Origin: IDS-8 sp035304285
Lineage (GTDB): Bacteria; Pseudomonadota; Gammaproteobacteria; Steroidobacterales; Woeseiaceae
Assembly: GCA_035304285.1 (NCBI GenBank)
Contig: DATGQI010000250.1
Location: 1-49,876 of the forward strand
Direction of reading: 5' to 3'
DNA: 49,876 nt
In this document: positions 42,354 through 49,876 of the stretch, piece after piece
Numbering within the stretch: position 1 is the first letter of the stretch
How the letters are laid out: each line of letters opens with the position of its first letter
The notes under the pieces: model-generated
The model's database searches: none
The model's input: the letters and a program-made list of their open reading frames with translations, nothing else
Told to the model about the DNA's origin: nothing
Program-made: the position numbers and the translations under genes

Positions 42354-43071
42354 CAGACCGGAAACGGCCGCAACGAAGCATAGAGCGGACACGCCAGTGC
42401 TCGAATGTCGCGGAGTCGTCAGGCGATTTCGCGAAGGCAGCGAGATGCTGGAAGTGCTTTCCGGCGCTGATCTCGCGATTGCGCAGGCGGAGCGCGTAGC
42501 CATTGTCGGCACCTCCGGGTCGGGCAAGACGACGCTGCTGCAGATCATGGGCGGCCTCGACGATCCCACGTCCGGCACGGTACTCGTCGGCGGCCAATCG
42601 ATGGCTAACGTCGGTGAGAAGGCGAAAGGCGAACTACGCAACCGATACATCGGATTCGTCTACCAGTTCCACCACCTGTTGCCGGAATTCACGGCGGAGG
42701 AGAATGTCGCCATGCCGCTTCTCATCCGCCACGTGCGGAAACCGCAGGCGCTCGAGCAGGCACGCGCCCTGTTATCGCGAGTTGGCCTCGCCGAACGGCT
42801 GTCGCACAAGCCCGGTGAACTGTCGGGTGGAGAGCGGCAGCGCGCCGCCGTCGCTCGCGCCTTGATCACGCGTCCGATGCTCGTGCTCGCGGACGAACCG
42901 ACCGGCAACCTGGATGCCGGCAACGGCGAGCACGTTCTCGGCCTGATGCTCGAGCTGAACCGCGAACTCAGCACGAGTCTCGTCATCGTCACGCACGACC
43001 ATTCGATCGCGCGCCGGATGGACCGGGTCCTGGTCCTCGAGCACGGTCGGCTCCAGCCTGCAACGTTGTAG
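42346..43071 (+). CDS. lolD: lipoprotein-releasing ABC transporter ATPase LolD
   Basis: ATPase of the LolCDE exporter. The 241-residue product has Walker A GTSGSGKTTLLQIMGGLDDP (51-70), the Q-loop in YQFHHLLPEFTAEENV, the ABC signature LSGGERQRAAVARAL, Walker B VLADEPTGNLDA and the H-loop VIVTHDHSIA. ATG 42346 overlaps the permease stop. The final TAG is the TAG of a GTAGGAGC REP unit. Confidence 0.97.
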   Translation: MNSRPETAATKHRADTPVLECRGVVRRFREGSEMLEVLSGADLAIAQAERVAIVGTSGSGKTTLLQIMGGLDDPTSGTVLVGGQSMANVGEKAKGELRNRYIGFVYQFHHLLPEFTAEENVAMPLLIRHVRKPQALEQARALLSRVGLAERLSHKPGELSGGERQRAAVARALITRPMLVLADEPTGNLDAGNGEHVLGLMLELNRELSTSLVIVTHDHSIARRMDRVLVLEHGRLQPATL

Positions 43072-43172
43072 GAGCCGTTCCGCCGCGACGCGTGTCGCCC
43101 GCGGGGCGGGCTCCTACAGCTAGGACTGCGTGGAATCGAGCGCTGTAGGAGCCCGTCTTACGGGCGACAGGC
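43068..43172. repeat. GTAG-type REP pair after lolD
   Basis: One unit starts GTAGGAGC at 43068 (lolD stop inside) and pairs with GGGCTCCTAC near 43110-43118; a second begins GCTGTAGGAGCCCGTCTTAC at 43142 and ends about 43172. They are the same family as the cluster after lysS, with a few substitutions. Convergent with the DUF2062 gene, so the hairpins may also act as terminators. Confidence 0.8.
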
Positions 43173-43218
43173 CAAAGCGCACTTTGCGACATGTCGCTCG
43201 TCCTGCGGGCCCCCGCCG

Positions 43219-43752
43219 CTAGTTCGCGTCCGGGTCGCGTGGCCTTCGGCGGCGTTTTGCAGCGATGTATTCGGCGAGCGATGCGCGCCACAGCAGGTCG
43301 AGCGTTACGTATCCCACCAAGGCCGCGAGCGCGCCGAGGAGGATGCACCCGAGCAGCAACGGTTGCCAGATCGCGAGGAACCGGTCGCTTATCCAGACGA
43401 ACGATAGTTCGAAGGAGAAGGGCTGGGGTTGCAGGCTCAGGATTTTGAGCCCCACCCGGTAACACAGGAAGTATATCGGCCCCACCGTCAGCGGATTGGT
43501 GATAAAGGTGGTGAGCGCCGCAACGGGAATGTTGATCCGCAGCGCGAGGGCGCAAAGCGCCGCAATAAGAACATGGCCTGGAACGGGGAGAAACCCGACG
43601 AAGAGGCCCAGCGAAAATGCCGGCACCACGTTGCGCCGCCTGATCCCCCACAGTTGACGGTCGTGCAACATGTGGTCGAATGGCGCGAGAAACCATCGGC
43701 CCTGGAGCCGCTCGCGTTTCAGCGCGAATCTACGAAAAAATCGCCTTGGCAT
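43219..43752 (-). CDS. DUF2062 inner-membrane protein
   Basis: A 177-residue membrane protein with a basic N-terminus, FSLGLFVGFLPVPGHVLIAA (helix about 47-70), the conserved TTFITNPLTVGPIYFLCYRVG, and a C-terminal helix (about 132-155) before a very basic tail. DUF2062 genes often lie next to comEC in Gammaproteobacteria; function unknown. ATG 43752 is family-like (MPRRFFRR). Divergent from comEC with a 98-nt gap. Confidence 0.85.
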   Translation of the reverse strand: MPRRFFRRFALKRERLQGRWFLAPFDHMLHDRQLWGIRRRNVVPAFSLGLFVGFLPVPGHVLIAALCALALRINIPVAALTTFITNPLTVGPIYFLCYRVGLKILSLQPQPFSFELSFVWISDRFLAIWQPLLLGCILLGALAALVGYVTLDLLWRASLAEYIAAKRRRRPRDPDAN

Positions 43753-43786
43753 CGGCAGCTAGAATTCGGTCTCATGTCTGGGGTTT

Positions 43787-43809
43787 CGATGCCGACGTCG
43801 ACGGCATCG
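43787..43809. promoter_or_regulatory. dyad symmetry in the DUF2062/comEC gap
   Basis: CGATGCCG (43787-43794) and CGGCATCG (43802-43809) are perfect reverse complements around a 7-base centre. It could be an operator for one or both divergent genes or a leader hairpin. No regulator is identified. Confidence 0.3.
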
Positions 43810-43850
43810 CAAGGGCGGCATCATAACGACAAACCGCAGGGAAGCGGAAA

Positions 43851-46178
43851 ATGCTTCGACTCTGCCTGTGCGTGCTGGCTGGCGCATATGCGCTGTCGAT
43901 TTTCCGTGATCTTCCGGGCGATGCAGCGCTCGTGGGCACGGCTTTGTCCACAGGCCTGTGCCTTTGCCTCAAGAAGCTGCGCGCGGCAGGCTTTCTGCTC
44001 CTGGGCCTCGTCGTGATGTGGATCGCTTCGCGCGCGATGCTCGTCGACCGGCTGCAGCCGGAGTTGCAGGGAGAGCCACTTGCCGTGACGGTGCAAGTCG
44101 CGACCTTCCCGGAGGTTCTGCCGGGTTCCGTGCGGTTTGTCGCCCATCCTGTTGATGATCCTGTTCAAGCGGGCTTGTCCGCGCCTGCGCTTCCCGGAAA
44201 GATCCGGCTGAGCTGGTACGAACCTCCGGGGGTTCCCCGTATCGGCGAAATATGGCGCTTGCAGGTACGCCTGAAACGGCCACGCGGTTTCGCAAACGGC
44301 ACCGGCTTCGATTATGAACTATGGCTCGCGCGCCAGCATATCGGCGCGACCGGCTACGTCGTGGCCGGTGCCGCGAACCTGAAGCTCGACAACGTCAAGG
44401 ACCGGCGCTCCCTGCTGAGGCAGCGTCTCGTCGACCGGATCGTGAAGGTTACCGGCGACAACGACGCGTCTGCGGTGCTGCTCGCCATTACCGTCGGTGC
44501 GCGTCACCTGATCGGCAAGGAGCAGTGGGAGCGTTACGCCATCAGCGGCACCAGTCACCTGATGGCCATATCGGGGCTGCACATCGGTCTCGCCGCGGGC
44601 GGCGCGTGGCTGCTTTGCCGGCTGCTATGCCCCTTTTTCTCCCGCTCGGTCAACGTACGTGACCTGGCGGCATTGACGGCGGTCACGGCGGCTTGCGCCT
44701 ATGCCGAAATATCAGGCCTCGCGATACCCGCGCGACGCGCGGCACTGATGGCGTTACTCGTGGCTATACCGTTCATCCTGCGCCGCCAGCTGTCGCCCGA
44801 CAAGGTCCTCGCCGCGAGTTGTATCGCCATCTTCGCGAGCGACCCGATGGCGATTCACGCACCGGGATTCAAACTTTCGTTCGGTGCGGTGGCGATCCTC
44901 CTGTGGATAGCGCAGCAACGCTCAAGCTACGCGACGGGTGGGCCGTCTCCAGCAAGCCGCGTGCTGTCCGCCGCCAGGAGCCTCTCGACGTTGCAGGTCA
45001 CGCTGCTGTTGGGATTGTTCCCGATGACGGTGCTGGTCTTCGGCCGCATCTCGTGGCTCGCTCCGCTCGTCAACCTGCTGGTCCTGCCGTTATTCAATAT
45101 GGTCACGGTGCCGGCGGCACTCTTGGGGCTTTTGCTCGACGGGCCTCTTGCGATCGCCGGCGATAGTCTCCTTCGCGTGTCCTGGCATAGCGTCCGGCTG
45201 ACTCTTTTCCTGGTCGACACCGTGTCAGCCTGGCCACCGGCGCGGGTCTACACTGCCACGCCACGCGGAATCATGGTGTTCGTCGTCATGCTGGCCGCGC
45301 TTCCGGCCCTGCTGCCTCCCGGTTTTCCCGGTCGCAAAGTCGCCTGGATCGCCGCAATGGCGATTCTGCTCTACCGGCCCCCAACGCCACCGGCAGGTTG
45401 CGTCGATCTCGTAGCGCTGGAAGTGGGGCAGGGTCTGTCGGCGGTGCTGCGGACCCGGACTCGTACGCTCGTATACGACACCGGCCCCTCGTTCCGCGGC
45501 GGCAGCGATATCGGGCAGCTGGTACTGGTGCCGTGGCTGAGGTCGGCCGGCGTGAGGCAGGTGGACCTGCTCGTCGTGAGTCATTCGGACGACGACCATG
45601 CCGGGGGGACCCGCTCACTCGTGAATGCCCTCGAGGTAAAGGAAATCCTGGGAGGCGAACGGCTTCCGTCGATCAGCCAGTCGCAGCTCGCCTGCCGCAG
45701 CGGGCAGGCATGGCTGTGGGACGGAATCCGCTTTGGCTTCATGCACCCGGGCGTATATCCGCTGCAGGGCAACAATAACGCGTCCTGTGTCCTGGAAATT
45801 GCCGCCGGCCCGCACAGGATATTACTTACCGGCGATATCGAGTCGCCGATCGAGAATCACCTGGTGCGATCTGCAGCGCTGTCCCCTGTCGATATCGTTG
45901 TTGTTCCACATCACGGCAGCCGGACGTCCTCCGGCCGCGCTTTCGTAGAGGCGTTGCGCCCGTCCGTCGCGATCGTGTCTGCCGGACACGATAATCGCTG
46001 GGGCTTCCCGAAAGACGACGTGGTGGCTCGCTGGCAAGAAGCCGGCGCGCGCGTAATGAACACGGCGGCCTCCGGCGCAATACATTATCGCGTCTGCGCG
46101 GAAGGTGGCGTCCAACTGAAGAGCGAACAGCGCAGCCGGGGGCGGCGTTACTGGCATGACACCGTGACCGGGCCATAG
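43851..46178 (+). CDS. comEC: DNA internalisation competence protein ComEC/Rec2
   Basis: Inner-membrane channel for single-stranded DNA uptake in natural transformation. The 775-residue product has an N-terminal DUF4131-type region, the competence domain with many helices (about 200-480, including GTSHLMAISGLHIGLAAGG) and a C-terminal metallo-beta-lactamase-like domain with VSHSDDDHAGGTRSLVN, LLTGDIESPIE and VVPHHGSRTSS. ATG 43851 has an AGGGAAG-type site upstream. The stop TAG abuts the inverted repeat at 46178. Confidence 0.94.
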   Translation: MLRLCLCVLAGAYALSIFRDLPGDAALVGTALSTGLCLCLKKLRAAGFLLLGLVVMWIASRAMLVDRLQPELQGEPLAVTVQVATFPEVLPGSVRFVAHPVDDPVQAGLSAPALPGKIRLSWYEPPGVPRIGEIWRLQVRLKRPRGFANGTGFDYELWLARQHIGATGYVVAGAANLKLDNVKDRRSLLRQRLVDRIVKVTGDNDASAVLLAITVGARHLIGKEQWERYAISGTSHLMAISGLHIGLAAGGAWLLCRLLCPFFSRSVNVRDLAALTAVTAACAYAEISGLAIPARRAALMALLVAIPFILRRQLSPDKVLAASCIAIFASDPMAIHAPGFKLSFGAVAILLWIAQQRSSYATGGPSPASRVLSAARSLSTLQVTLLLGLFPMTVLVFGRISWLAPLVNLLVLPLFNMVTVPAALLGLLLDGPLAIAGDSLLRVSWHSVRLTLFLVDTVSAWPPARVYTATPRGIMVFVVMLAALPALLPPGFPGRKVAWIAAMAILLYRPPTPPAGCVDLVALEVGQGLSAVLRTRTRTLVYDTGPSFRGGSDIGQLVLVPWLRSAGVRQVDLLVVSHSDDDHAGGTRSLVNALEVKEILGGERLPSISQSQLACRSGQAWLWDGIRFGFMHPGVYPLQGNNNASCVLEIAAGPHRILLTGDIESPIENHLVRSAALSPVDIVVVPHHGSRTSSGRAFVEALRPSVAIVSAGHDNRWGFPKDDVVARWQEAGARVMNTAASGAIHYRVCAEGGVQLKSEQRSRGRRYWHDTVTGP

Positions 46179-46244
46179 CAGGGGCCCGCCCTCTGCGCGA
46201 GTTCATTTGTATTCAACGAACTCGCGCGCCGAGCGGGCCCCTAC
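46178..46244. repeat. 27-bp inverted repeat after comEC
   Basis: Arms 46178-46204 and 46218-46244 match at 22 of 27 positions (GCAGGGGCCCGC... versus GTAGGGGCCCGC... on the opposite strand, both ending GCGCGAGTTC), with a 13-nt loop. The right arm read from the minus strand begins GTAGGGGC, close to the GTAGGAGC REP start. No T-run follows, so it is more REP-like than a simple terminator, though it could stop comEC transcripts ahead of exbB. Confidence 0.65.
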
Positions 46245-46308
46245 GGATCGCCGGGAAGAATTTTTGGGCCGGGCGCTGTATATTCCGCTTTTCACCGGGT
46301 CAGGCTAT

Positions 46309-46935
46309 ATGGTTGAAATCGTTAAATCCGGCGGCTGGCTTATGGCGCCGATCATCCTTTGCGCCATCCTCACGATGGGCATCATCCTGGAACGCTTCTG
46401 GACCCTGCAACAGAAGAGGGTCATTCCCGAAGATCTCACCAGCAAGGTGTGGGGCTGGGTCAAGAAGGACGCGCTCGACCAGCGCCAGATCCAGACACTG
46501 CACCAGGGGTCTCCGCTCGGCCAGATTCTCGCGGCCGGATTGATCAATCGCGACCGCGAGCGCTCCGTAATGAAAGACAGCATCGAGGATACGGGCAGGC
46601 ACGTCGTGCACGAACTCGAGCGCTACCTCGATACGCTCGGAACGGTTGCCGCGATCTCTCCGCTCCTCGGTCTCCTGGGTACGGTTTTCGGCATGATCGA
46701 GGTATTCGCCGCCATCACCACGCAGGGTATCGGCAATCCCACCGTATTGGCAGGGGGCATCGCGCAGGCCCTCATCACCACTGCCGCGGGACTGACGGTC
46801 GCAATTCCGGCTCTTATCGGCCACCGCTACTATCGCAATCGCGTCGACACCCTGGTCGTGAACATGGAGAAAGAAGCGATCAAGCTGGTCGAGGCGCTGC
46901 ACCGGCGCCAGGCGCGGGGTGGTGCTGATTCGTGA
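46309..46935 (+). CDS. exbB: MotA/TolQ/ExbB proton channel family protein
   Basis: A 208-residue inner-membrane protein with one N-terminal helix (about 8-25) and two more (about 110-133 and 150-172), the MotA/TolQ/ExbB pattern, including ISPLLGLLGTVFGMIEVF and ITTAAGLTVAIPALIGHRYY. Works with the ExbD encoded next to it to transmit proton-motive force to an envelope partner; no TonB is nearby. ATG 46309 fits the family start; the frame before it lies in the repeat. It overlaps exbD by 4 nt (GTGA). Confidence 0.92.
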   Translation: MVEIVKSGGWLMAPIILCAILTMGIILERFWTLQQKRVIPEDLTSKVWGWVKKDALDQRQIQTLHQGSPLGQILAAGLINRDRERSVMKDSIEDTGRHVVHELERYLDTLGTVAAISPLLGLLGTVFGMIEVFAAITTQGIGNPTVLAGGIAQALITTAAGLTVAIPALIGHRYYRNRVDTLVVNMEKEAIKLVEALHRRQARGGADS

Positions 46936-47357
46936 AACTCTCCAGCCAGTCCCGGCCGGAACCGGATGTCAACCTGACCCCGTTGATCGACGTGGTCTTC
47001 CTGCTGCTGATTTTCTTCATGGTTTCGACCAGCTTCGTCAAGCAGTCGCAGATCACCATCCGCCTCCCGGAAGCGGAAAGCACCGCGATGGTGGAGGAAC
47101 CGCCGGAGAAGATCGACATCATGATCACCGACCAGGGCACTTACCTCGTCAATGGACGGGAGCTGATCAACAACCGTCCCGAGACTATCCGCAACGCGCT
47201 GCAGCGTGTCTCAGGCGGAAATACGGATCTTCCGCTTACCATCAGCGCAGACGCAAATGCTCGTCACCAGCACGTCGTTACCGCTATGGACGTCGCCGGC
47301 CGGCTCGGCTTTGTGCGCATCAGCATAGCGACCGTCGACGATCCCACGAATGACTGA
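46932..47357 (+). CDS. exbD: biopolymer transport protein ExbD/TolR family
   Basis: A 141-residue bitopic protein: short cytoplasmic N-terminus, one membrane helix (about 16-36) with the critical Asp in LTPLIDVVFLLLIFFM, then a periplasmic domain. GTG 46932 overlaps exbB and is 31 nt before msbA. The comEC-exbB-exbD-msbA-lpxK order is common in Gammaproteobacteria and links this motor pair with lipid A export genes, though no direct functional tie is proven. Confidence 0.93.
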   Translation: MKLSSQSRPEPDVNLTPLIDVVFLLLIFFMVSTSFVKQSQITIRLPEAESTAMVEEPPEKIDIMITDQGTYLVNGRELINNRPETIRNALQRVSGGNTDLPLTISADANARHQHVVTAMDVAGRLGFVRISIATVDDPTND

Positions 47358-47387
47358 AGTCCCTGCTTTGCTGGGACTGGGCAAAAA

Positions 47388-49139
47388 ATGAGTCGTATTC
47401 GTCCCCAGGTCGCCGGCGTTTACGGGCGCCTGTGGAGATATGTCCTTCCCTACCGGGGAATAAGCGCCATCGCCGTGATCGGCATGGCTGCGACGGCGGC
47501 AGTCGAGGCCGGGATGGTTTCGCTGCTACAGCCGTTGACCGACGACGCGCTGGTCGCACGAAATCTCGAGACCGTCAGGTGGATGCCGGTCGCGTTCATC
47601 GCAATCTTTATCGCCAGGGGCCTGGCCGGCTTCGCAACAGAGATGTCTCTCGGCTGGATCGGGCGCGGTGTCATCAGCTCCCTGCGGCGTGACGTCTTCC
47701 AGAAGTTCCTCTCGCTGCCAGCGCGCTTTTTCGAGAATCATGCGGCCGGCCCGCTGTTGTCGAGAATGACTTACAACGTCGAGATGGTGGCGGAGTCCGT
47801 TACCAGTGTCGTAACGATCCTCATCCGCGACCTGCTGACGATCGTCGCAGCCGTAGCCGTAATGCTTTACCAGAGCGTACGCTTGACGATATTCATAGCC
47901 TTCCTGTTGCCGATTATCAGCATCCTGATCCAGGTGCTGAACAAGGCCTTTCGACGCTACAGCAGTCGCATCCAGGATTCGATAGGCGAGGTTACGCAGG
48001 TAACGGAAGAGGTGATTACCGGCAACCGGATCGTGAAAATTTTCGGTGGTTACGAATACGAAAAGCACCGACTGTTCGAAGTGGACGAACGAAATCGAAG
48101 GCAGAACCTGAAGCTGGTGCGCTCGCGCGCCTTAGGCGTCGCCGTCACGCAGGTGATCTTCGGCTTCGGCGTGGCGGGAGTTATCTACGTGGCTGCCATC
48201 GAGTCCGTGGAAGGAAAGCTGTCGCCAGGCAATTTCATTGCCTTCTTCGGCGCGATGATGCTGATGCTGCAGCCCTTGCGGCGCCTGACCAGCGTCAGCG
48301 CGACACTGCAGCGCGGTATCGCCGCGGGGAGCAGCCTGTTCAAGATCATCGATGAACCGGACGAGGTCGACTCCGGCAGTTTCCATGCCGAATCGGTGCA
48401 GGGCACGGTCGAATTTCGCAACGTAAGTTTCAACTACGGCGACGAGAAATCTCCGATACTGCACAATGTGTCGGTCAAGGTAGAGGCGGGCCACTCGCTT
48501 GCGATCGTCGGACATTCGGGAAGCGGCAAGTCGACGCTGGTAAGCCTGTTGCCGCGCTTTTATGACGTCTCAGGCGGAGAGATACTCCTTGATGGCACTC
48601 CGGTGCGGGAGTACGCGCTGGATAACCTCCGCTCGCATATCAGTCTCGTAAGCCAGGACGTCGTGCTGTTCAACGACACGATTGCTCACAACCTGGCATA
48701 CGGGCAGCTCAGGCAATGCTCCCGGGCAGAACTGCTACGCGCGGTAGAGGCTGCAAATCTTGCAGACTTTGTTGCCGAATTGCCGAATGGTCTCGATACC
48801 ATGGTTGGAGATCGCGGAGTGCTCCTTTCCGGGGGGCAAAGACAGCGGATCGCGATCGGGCGCGCCCTGTTGAAGGACGCCCCCGTGCTGATTCTCGACG
48901 AAGCGACCTCGGCCCTGGATTCGCAGGCCGAGCGGCACATACAGGAGGCCCTGCAGGTACTCATGCGAGACCGCACCACGCTCGTCATAGCGCACCGGCT
49001 TTCTACCGTGGAGAGCGCGGACAGAATCATCGTGCTGGACCGTGGCCGCATTATCGAATCCGGCACGCACCGGGAACTCCTGGAGCAGGACGGCCACTAT
49101 GCGCACCTCTATCGCATGCAGTTCAACGAGGAGGCCTAG
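47388..49139 (+). CDS. msbA: lipid A export ATP-binding/permease MsbA
   Basis: Homodimeric ABC flippase that moves core-lipid A across the inner membrane. The 583-residue product (E. coli 582) has a six-helix membrane domain (about 20-310), Walker A VGHSGSGKSTLVSLLPRFYD (about 375), ABC signature LLSGGQRQRIAIGRALL, Walker B VLILDEATSALDSQ and the H-loop VIAHRLSTVE. ATG 47388. The final TAG lies in CTAG at the left end of a 165-bp palindromic element; lpxK follows. Confidence 0.96.
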   Translation: MSRIRPQVAGVYGRLWRYVLPYRGISAIAVIGMAATAAVEAGMVSLLQPLTDDALVARNLETVRWMPVAFIAIFIARGLAGFATEMSLGWIGRGVISSLRRDVFQKFLSLPARFFENHAAGPLLSRMTYNVEMVAESVTSVVTILIRDLLTIVAAVAVMLYQSVRLTIFIAFLLPIISILIQVLNKAFRRYSSRIQDSIGEVTQVTEEVITGNRIVKIFGGYEYEKHRLFEVDERNRRQNLKLVRSRALGVAVTQVIFGFGVAGVIYVAAIESVEGKLSPGNFIAFFGAMMLMLQPLRRLTSVSATLQRGIAAGSSLFKIIDEPDEVDSGSFHAESVQGTVEFRNVSFNYGDEKSPILHNVSVKVEAGHSLAIVGHSGSGKSTLVSLLPRFYDVSGGEILLDGTPVREYALDNLRSHISLVSQDVVLFNDTIAHNLAYGQLRQCSRAELLRAVEAANLADFVAELPNGLDTMVGDRGVLLSGGQRQRIAIGRALLKDAPVLILDEATSALDSQAERHIQEALQVLMRDRTTLVIAHRLSTVESADRIIVLDRGRIIESGTHRELLEQDGHYAHLYRMQFNEEA

Positions 49140-49300
49140 TGGCCTGTATCGTCAGAATCGGTAGTGTCTGCGCGCGCCTCAAACGCGATGGCGGCGTTGC
49201 GACTCCTCGCAATAGCTGTGCTATTACTCGTCGTCGCGCCTTGCCCTCGCGTCCGACGCATCCCGCAGACACTACCGATTCGGACGATACAGGCCACTAG
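49136..49300. mobile_element. MITE-like palindromic element with CTAG ends
   Basis: Arms 49136-49172 and 49264-49300 match at 36 of 37 positions as reverse complements (CTAGTGGCCTGTATCGTC at the ends), around a 91-nt centre that contains a further hairpin (AATAGC-TGT-GCTATT). CTAG at both borders could be a 4-bp target duplication, as produced by IS5-type transposases, making a roughly 157-bp element. The left CTAG includes the msbA stop. No transposase inside. Confidence 0.65.
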
Positions 49301-49320
49301 TCGGCCAGGACCGTGCAACA

Positions 49321-49876
49321 GTGAGTGGCTTCATCAACCGGATCTGGTATGGCGATTCGCCATGGTACCGGGTATTGCTGCCGCTAAGCTGGCTCTTCGC
49401 GCGACTGACGTCGTGGCGCCGCCATCTGTACCGTTCGGGAACTCTTCGCTCCTTCGATGTCGGCAAGCCGGTCATCGTCATCGGCAACATTGCAAGCGGC
49501 GGCACCGGCAAGACGCCCGTGACGATATGGCTTGCATCCTTCCTGAAGCACAGGGGATTCCGGCCCGGCATCGTGAGCCGCGGCTACGGCGGCTCGGTTG
49601 GCAGGTTCCCGTTGCAGGTTTCGGACGACTCCGATGCAAGAGTCGTCGGCGACGAACCGCTTCTCATGGCGCGGCGGGTGATCTGTCCTGTCGTCGTTCA
49701 TCCGGATCGCGTTGCCGCTGCATCGTTGCTCATCGAGATGGGCTGTGACGTTATCGTCGCGGACGACGGCCTGCAGCACTACCGCCTGGGAAGGCAGTTC
49801 GAGATTGCGGTTTTCGATGGCGCGAGGGGTATCGGCAACGGCCGCCTCTTTCCTGCCGGGCCGCTAAGGGAACCCG
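49321..49876 (+). CDS. lpxK: tetraacyldisaccharide 4'-kinase, N-terminal part (3' truncated by window edge)
   Basis: LpxK phosphorylates the lipid A precursor at the 4' position. The frame from GTG 49321 to the window end encodes 185 residues with the family opening (IWYGDSPWYRVLLPLSWLF), the unusual P-loop IGNIASGGTGKTPV, GIVSRGYGG, GDEPLLMARR, and VADDGLQHYRLGRQFEIAVF with the catalytic Asp. It follows msbA with the palindromic element between them, so cotranscription would read through it. Start codon is GTG with a CAGGA site about 12 nt upstream. Confidence 0.94.
   Translation, partial: MSGFINRIWYGDSPWYRVLLPLSWLFARLTSWRRHLYRSGTLRSFDVGKPVIVIGNIASGGTGKTPVTIWLASFLKHRGFRPGIVSRGYGGSVGRFPLQVSDDSDARVVGDEPLLMARRVICPVVVHPDRVAAASLLIEMGCDVIVADDGLQHYRLGRQFEIAVFDGARGIGNGRLFPAGPLREP

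Overview
The window is one continuous stretch of housekeeping chromosome from a GC-rich Gammaproteobacterium. Evidence is the run of classic gammaproteobacterial gene neighbourhoods: eno-ftsB-truD-surE-pcm-yqaA-nlpD-rpoS, recJ-prfB-lysS, sdhCDAB-sdhE-ygfX, rpoE-rseABC, lepA-lepB-rnc-era-recO-pdxJ-acpS, nagZ-mtnP, mfd-csiV, lolCDE and comEC-exbBD-msbA-lpxK. An rpfE-like gene in front of recJ-prfB-lysS, GTAG-type REP sequences and an SDHAF4-type protein next to sdhC suggest a lineage near the Xanthomonadales or other early-branching marine/soil Gammaproteobacteria. That placement is inference. No rRNA, tRNA, CRISPR, prophage or intact insertion sequence was recognised.

Layout. 1-7166 (+, with one inserted minus-strand smr gene): end of enolase, divisome protein FtsB, tRNA pseudouridine synthase TruD, stationary-phase and repair genes surE and pcm, a YqaA membrane protein, amidase activator NlpD and sigma factor RpoS. 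The usual ispD-ispF pair between ftsB and truD is missing. 7220-13167: a divergent DUF498 gene, then rpfE-like, recJ, prfB (programmed +1 frameshift) and lysS. 13342-18653: ygfZ (minus), then a succinate dehydrogenase operon carrying both an SDHAF4-like and an SdhE assembly factor, plus ygfX. 18982-22182: envelope-stress sigma factor RpoE with RseA, RseB and RseC, then a small glutaredoxin. 22302-28985: translation, secretion, RNA processing and cofactor genes, tightly packed. 29017-34025: a PolB-like exonuclease, rlmD, nagZ, mtnP and a PAS/degenerate-GGDEF protein. 34028-38883 (minus): mfd-csiV and a small BamE-like exported protein. 38899-39877: gene-free, repeat-rich DNA. 39878-43071: lolC (frameshifted), a second lolC/E and lolD. 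43219-49876: DUF2062, comEC, exbB, exbD, msbA and the start of lpxK.

What stands out is not a foreign gene system but a set of palindromic, MITE/REP-like elements between genes. Several supply or touch the TAG stop codon of the neighbouring gene (lysS, lolD, msbA, rpoS and its convergent neighbour, comEC). Two related hairpin elements at about 39.2 and 39.6 kb, in opposite orientation, keep their central sequence while their arms differ but remain self-complementary. Other points worth attention are a hairpin that covers the rpoS ribosome binding site, a lolC gene split by a GGG-TGA +1 shift, and the pairing of two succinate dehydrogenase flavoprotein assembly factors in one operon.
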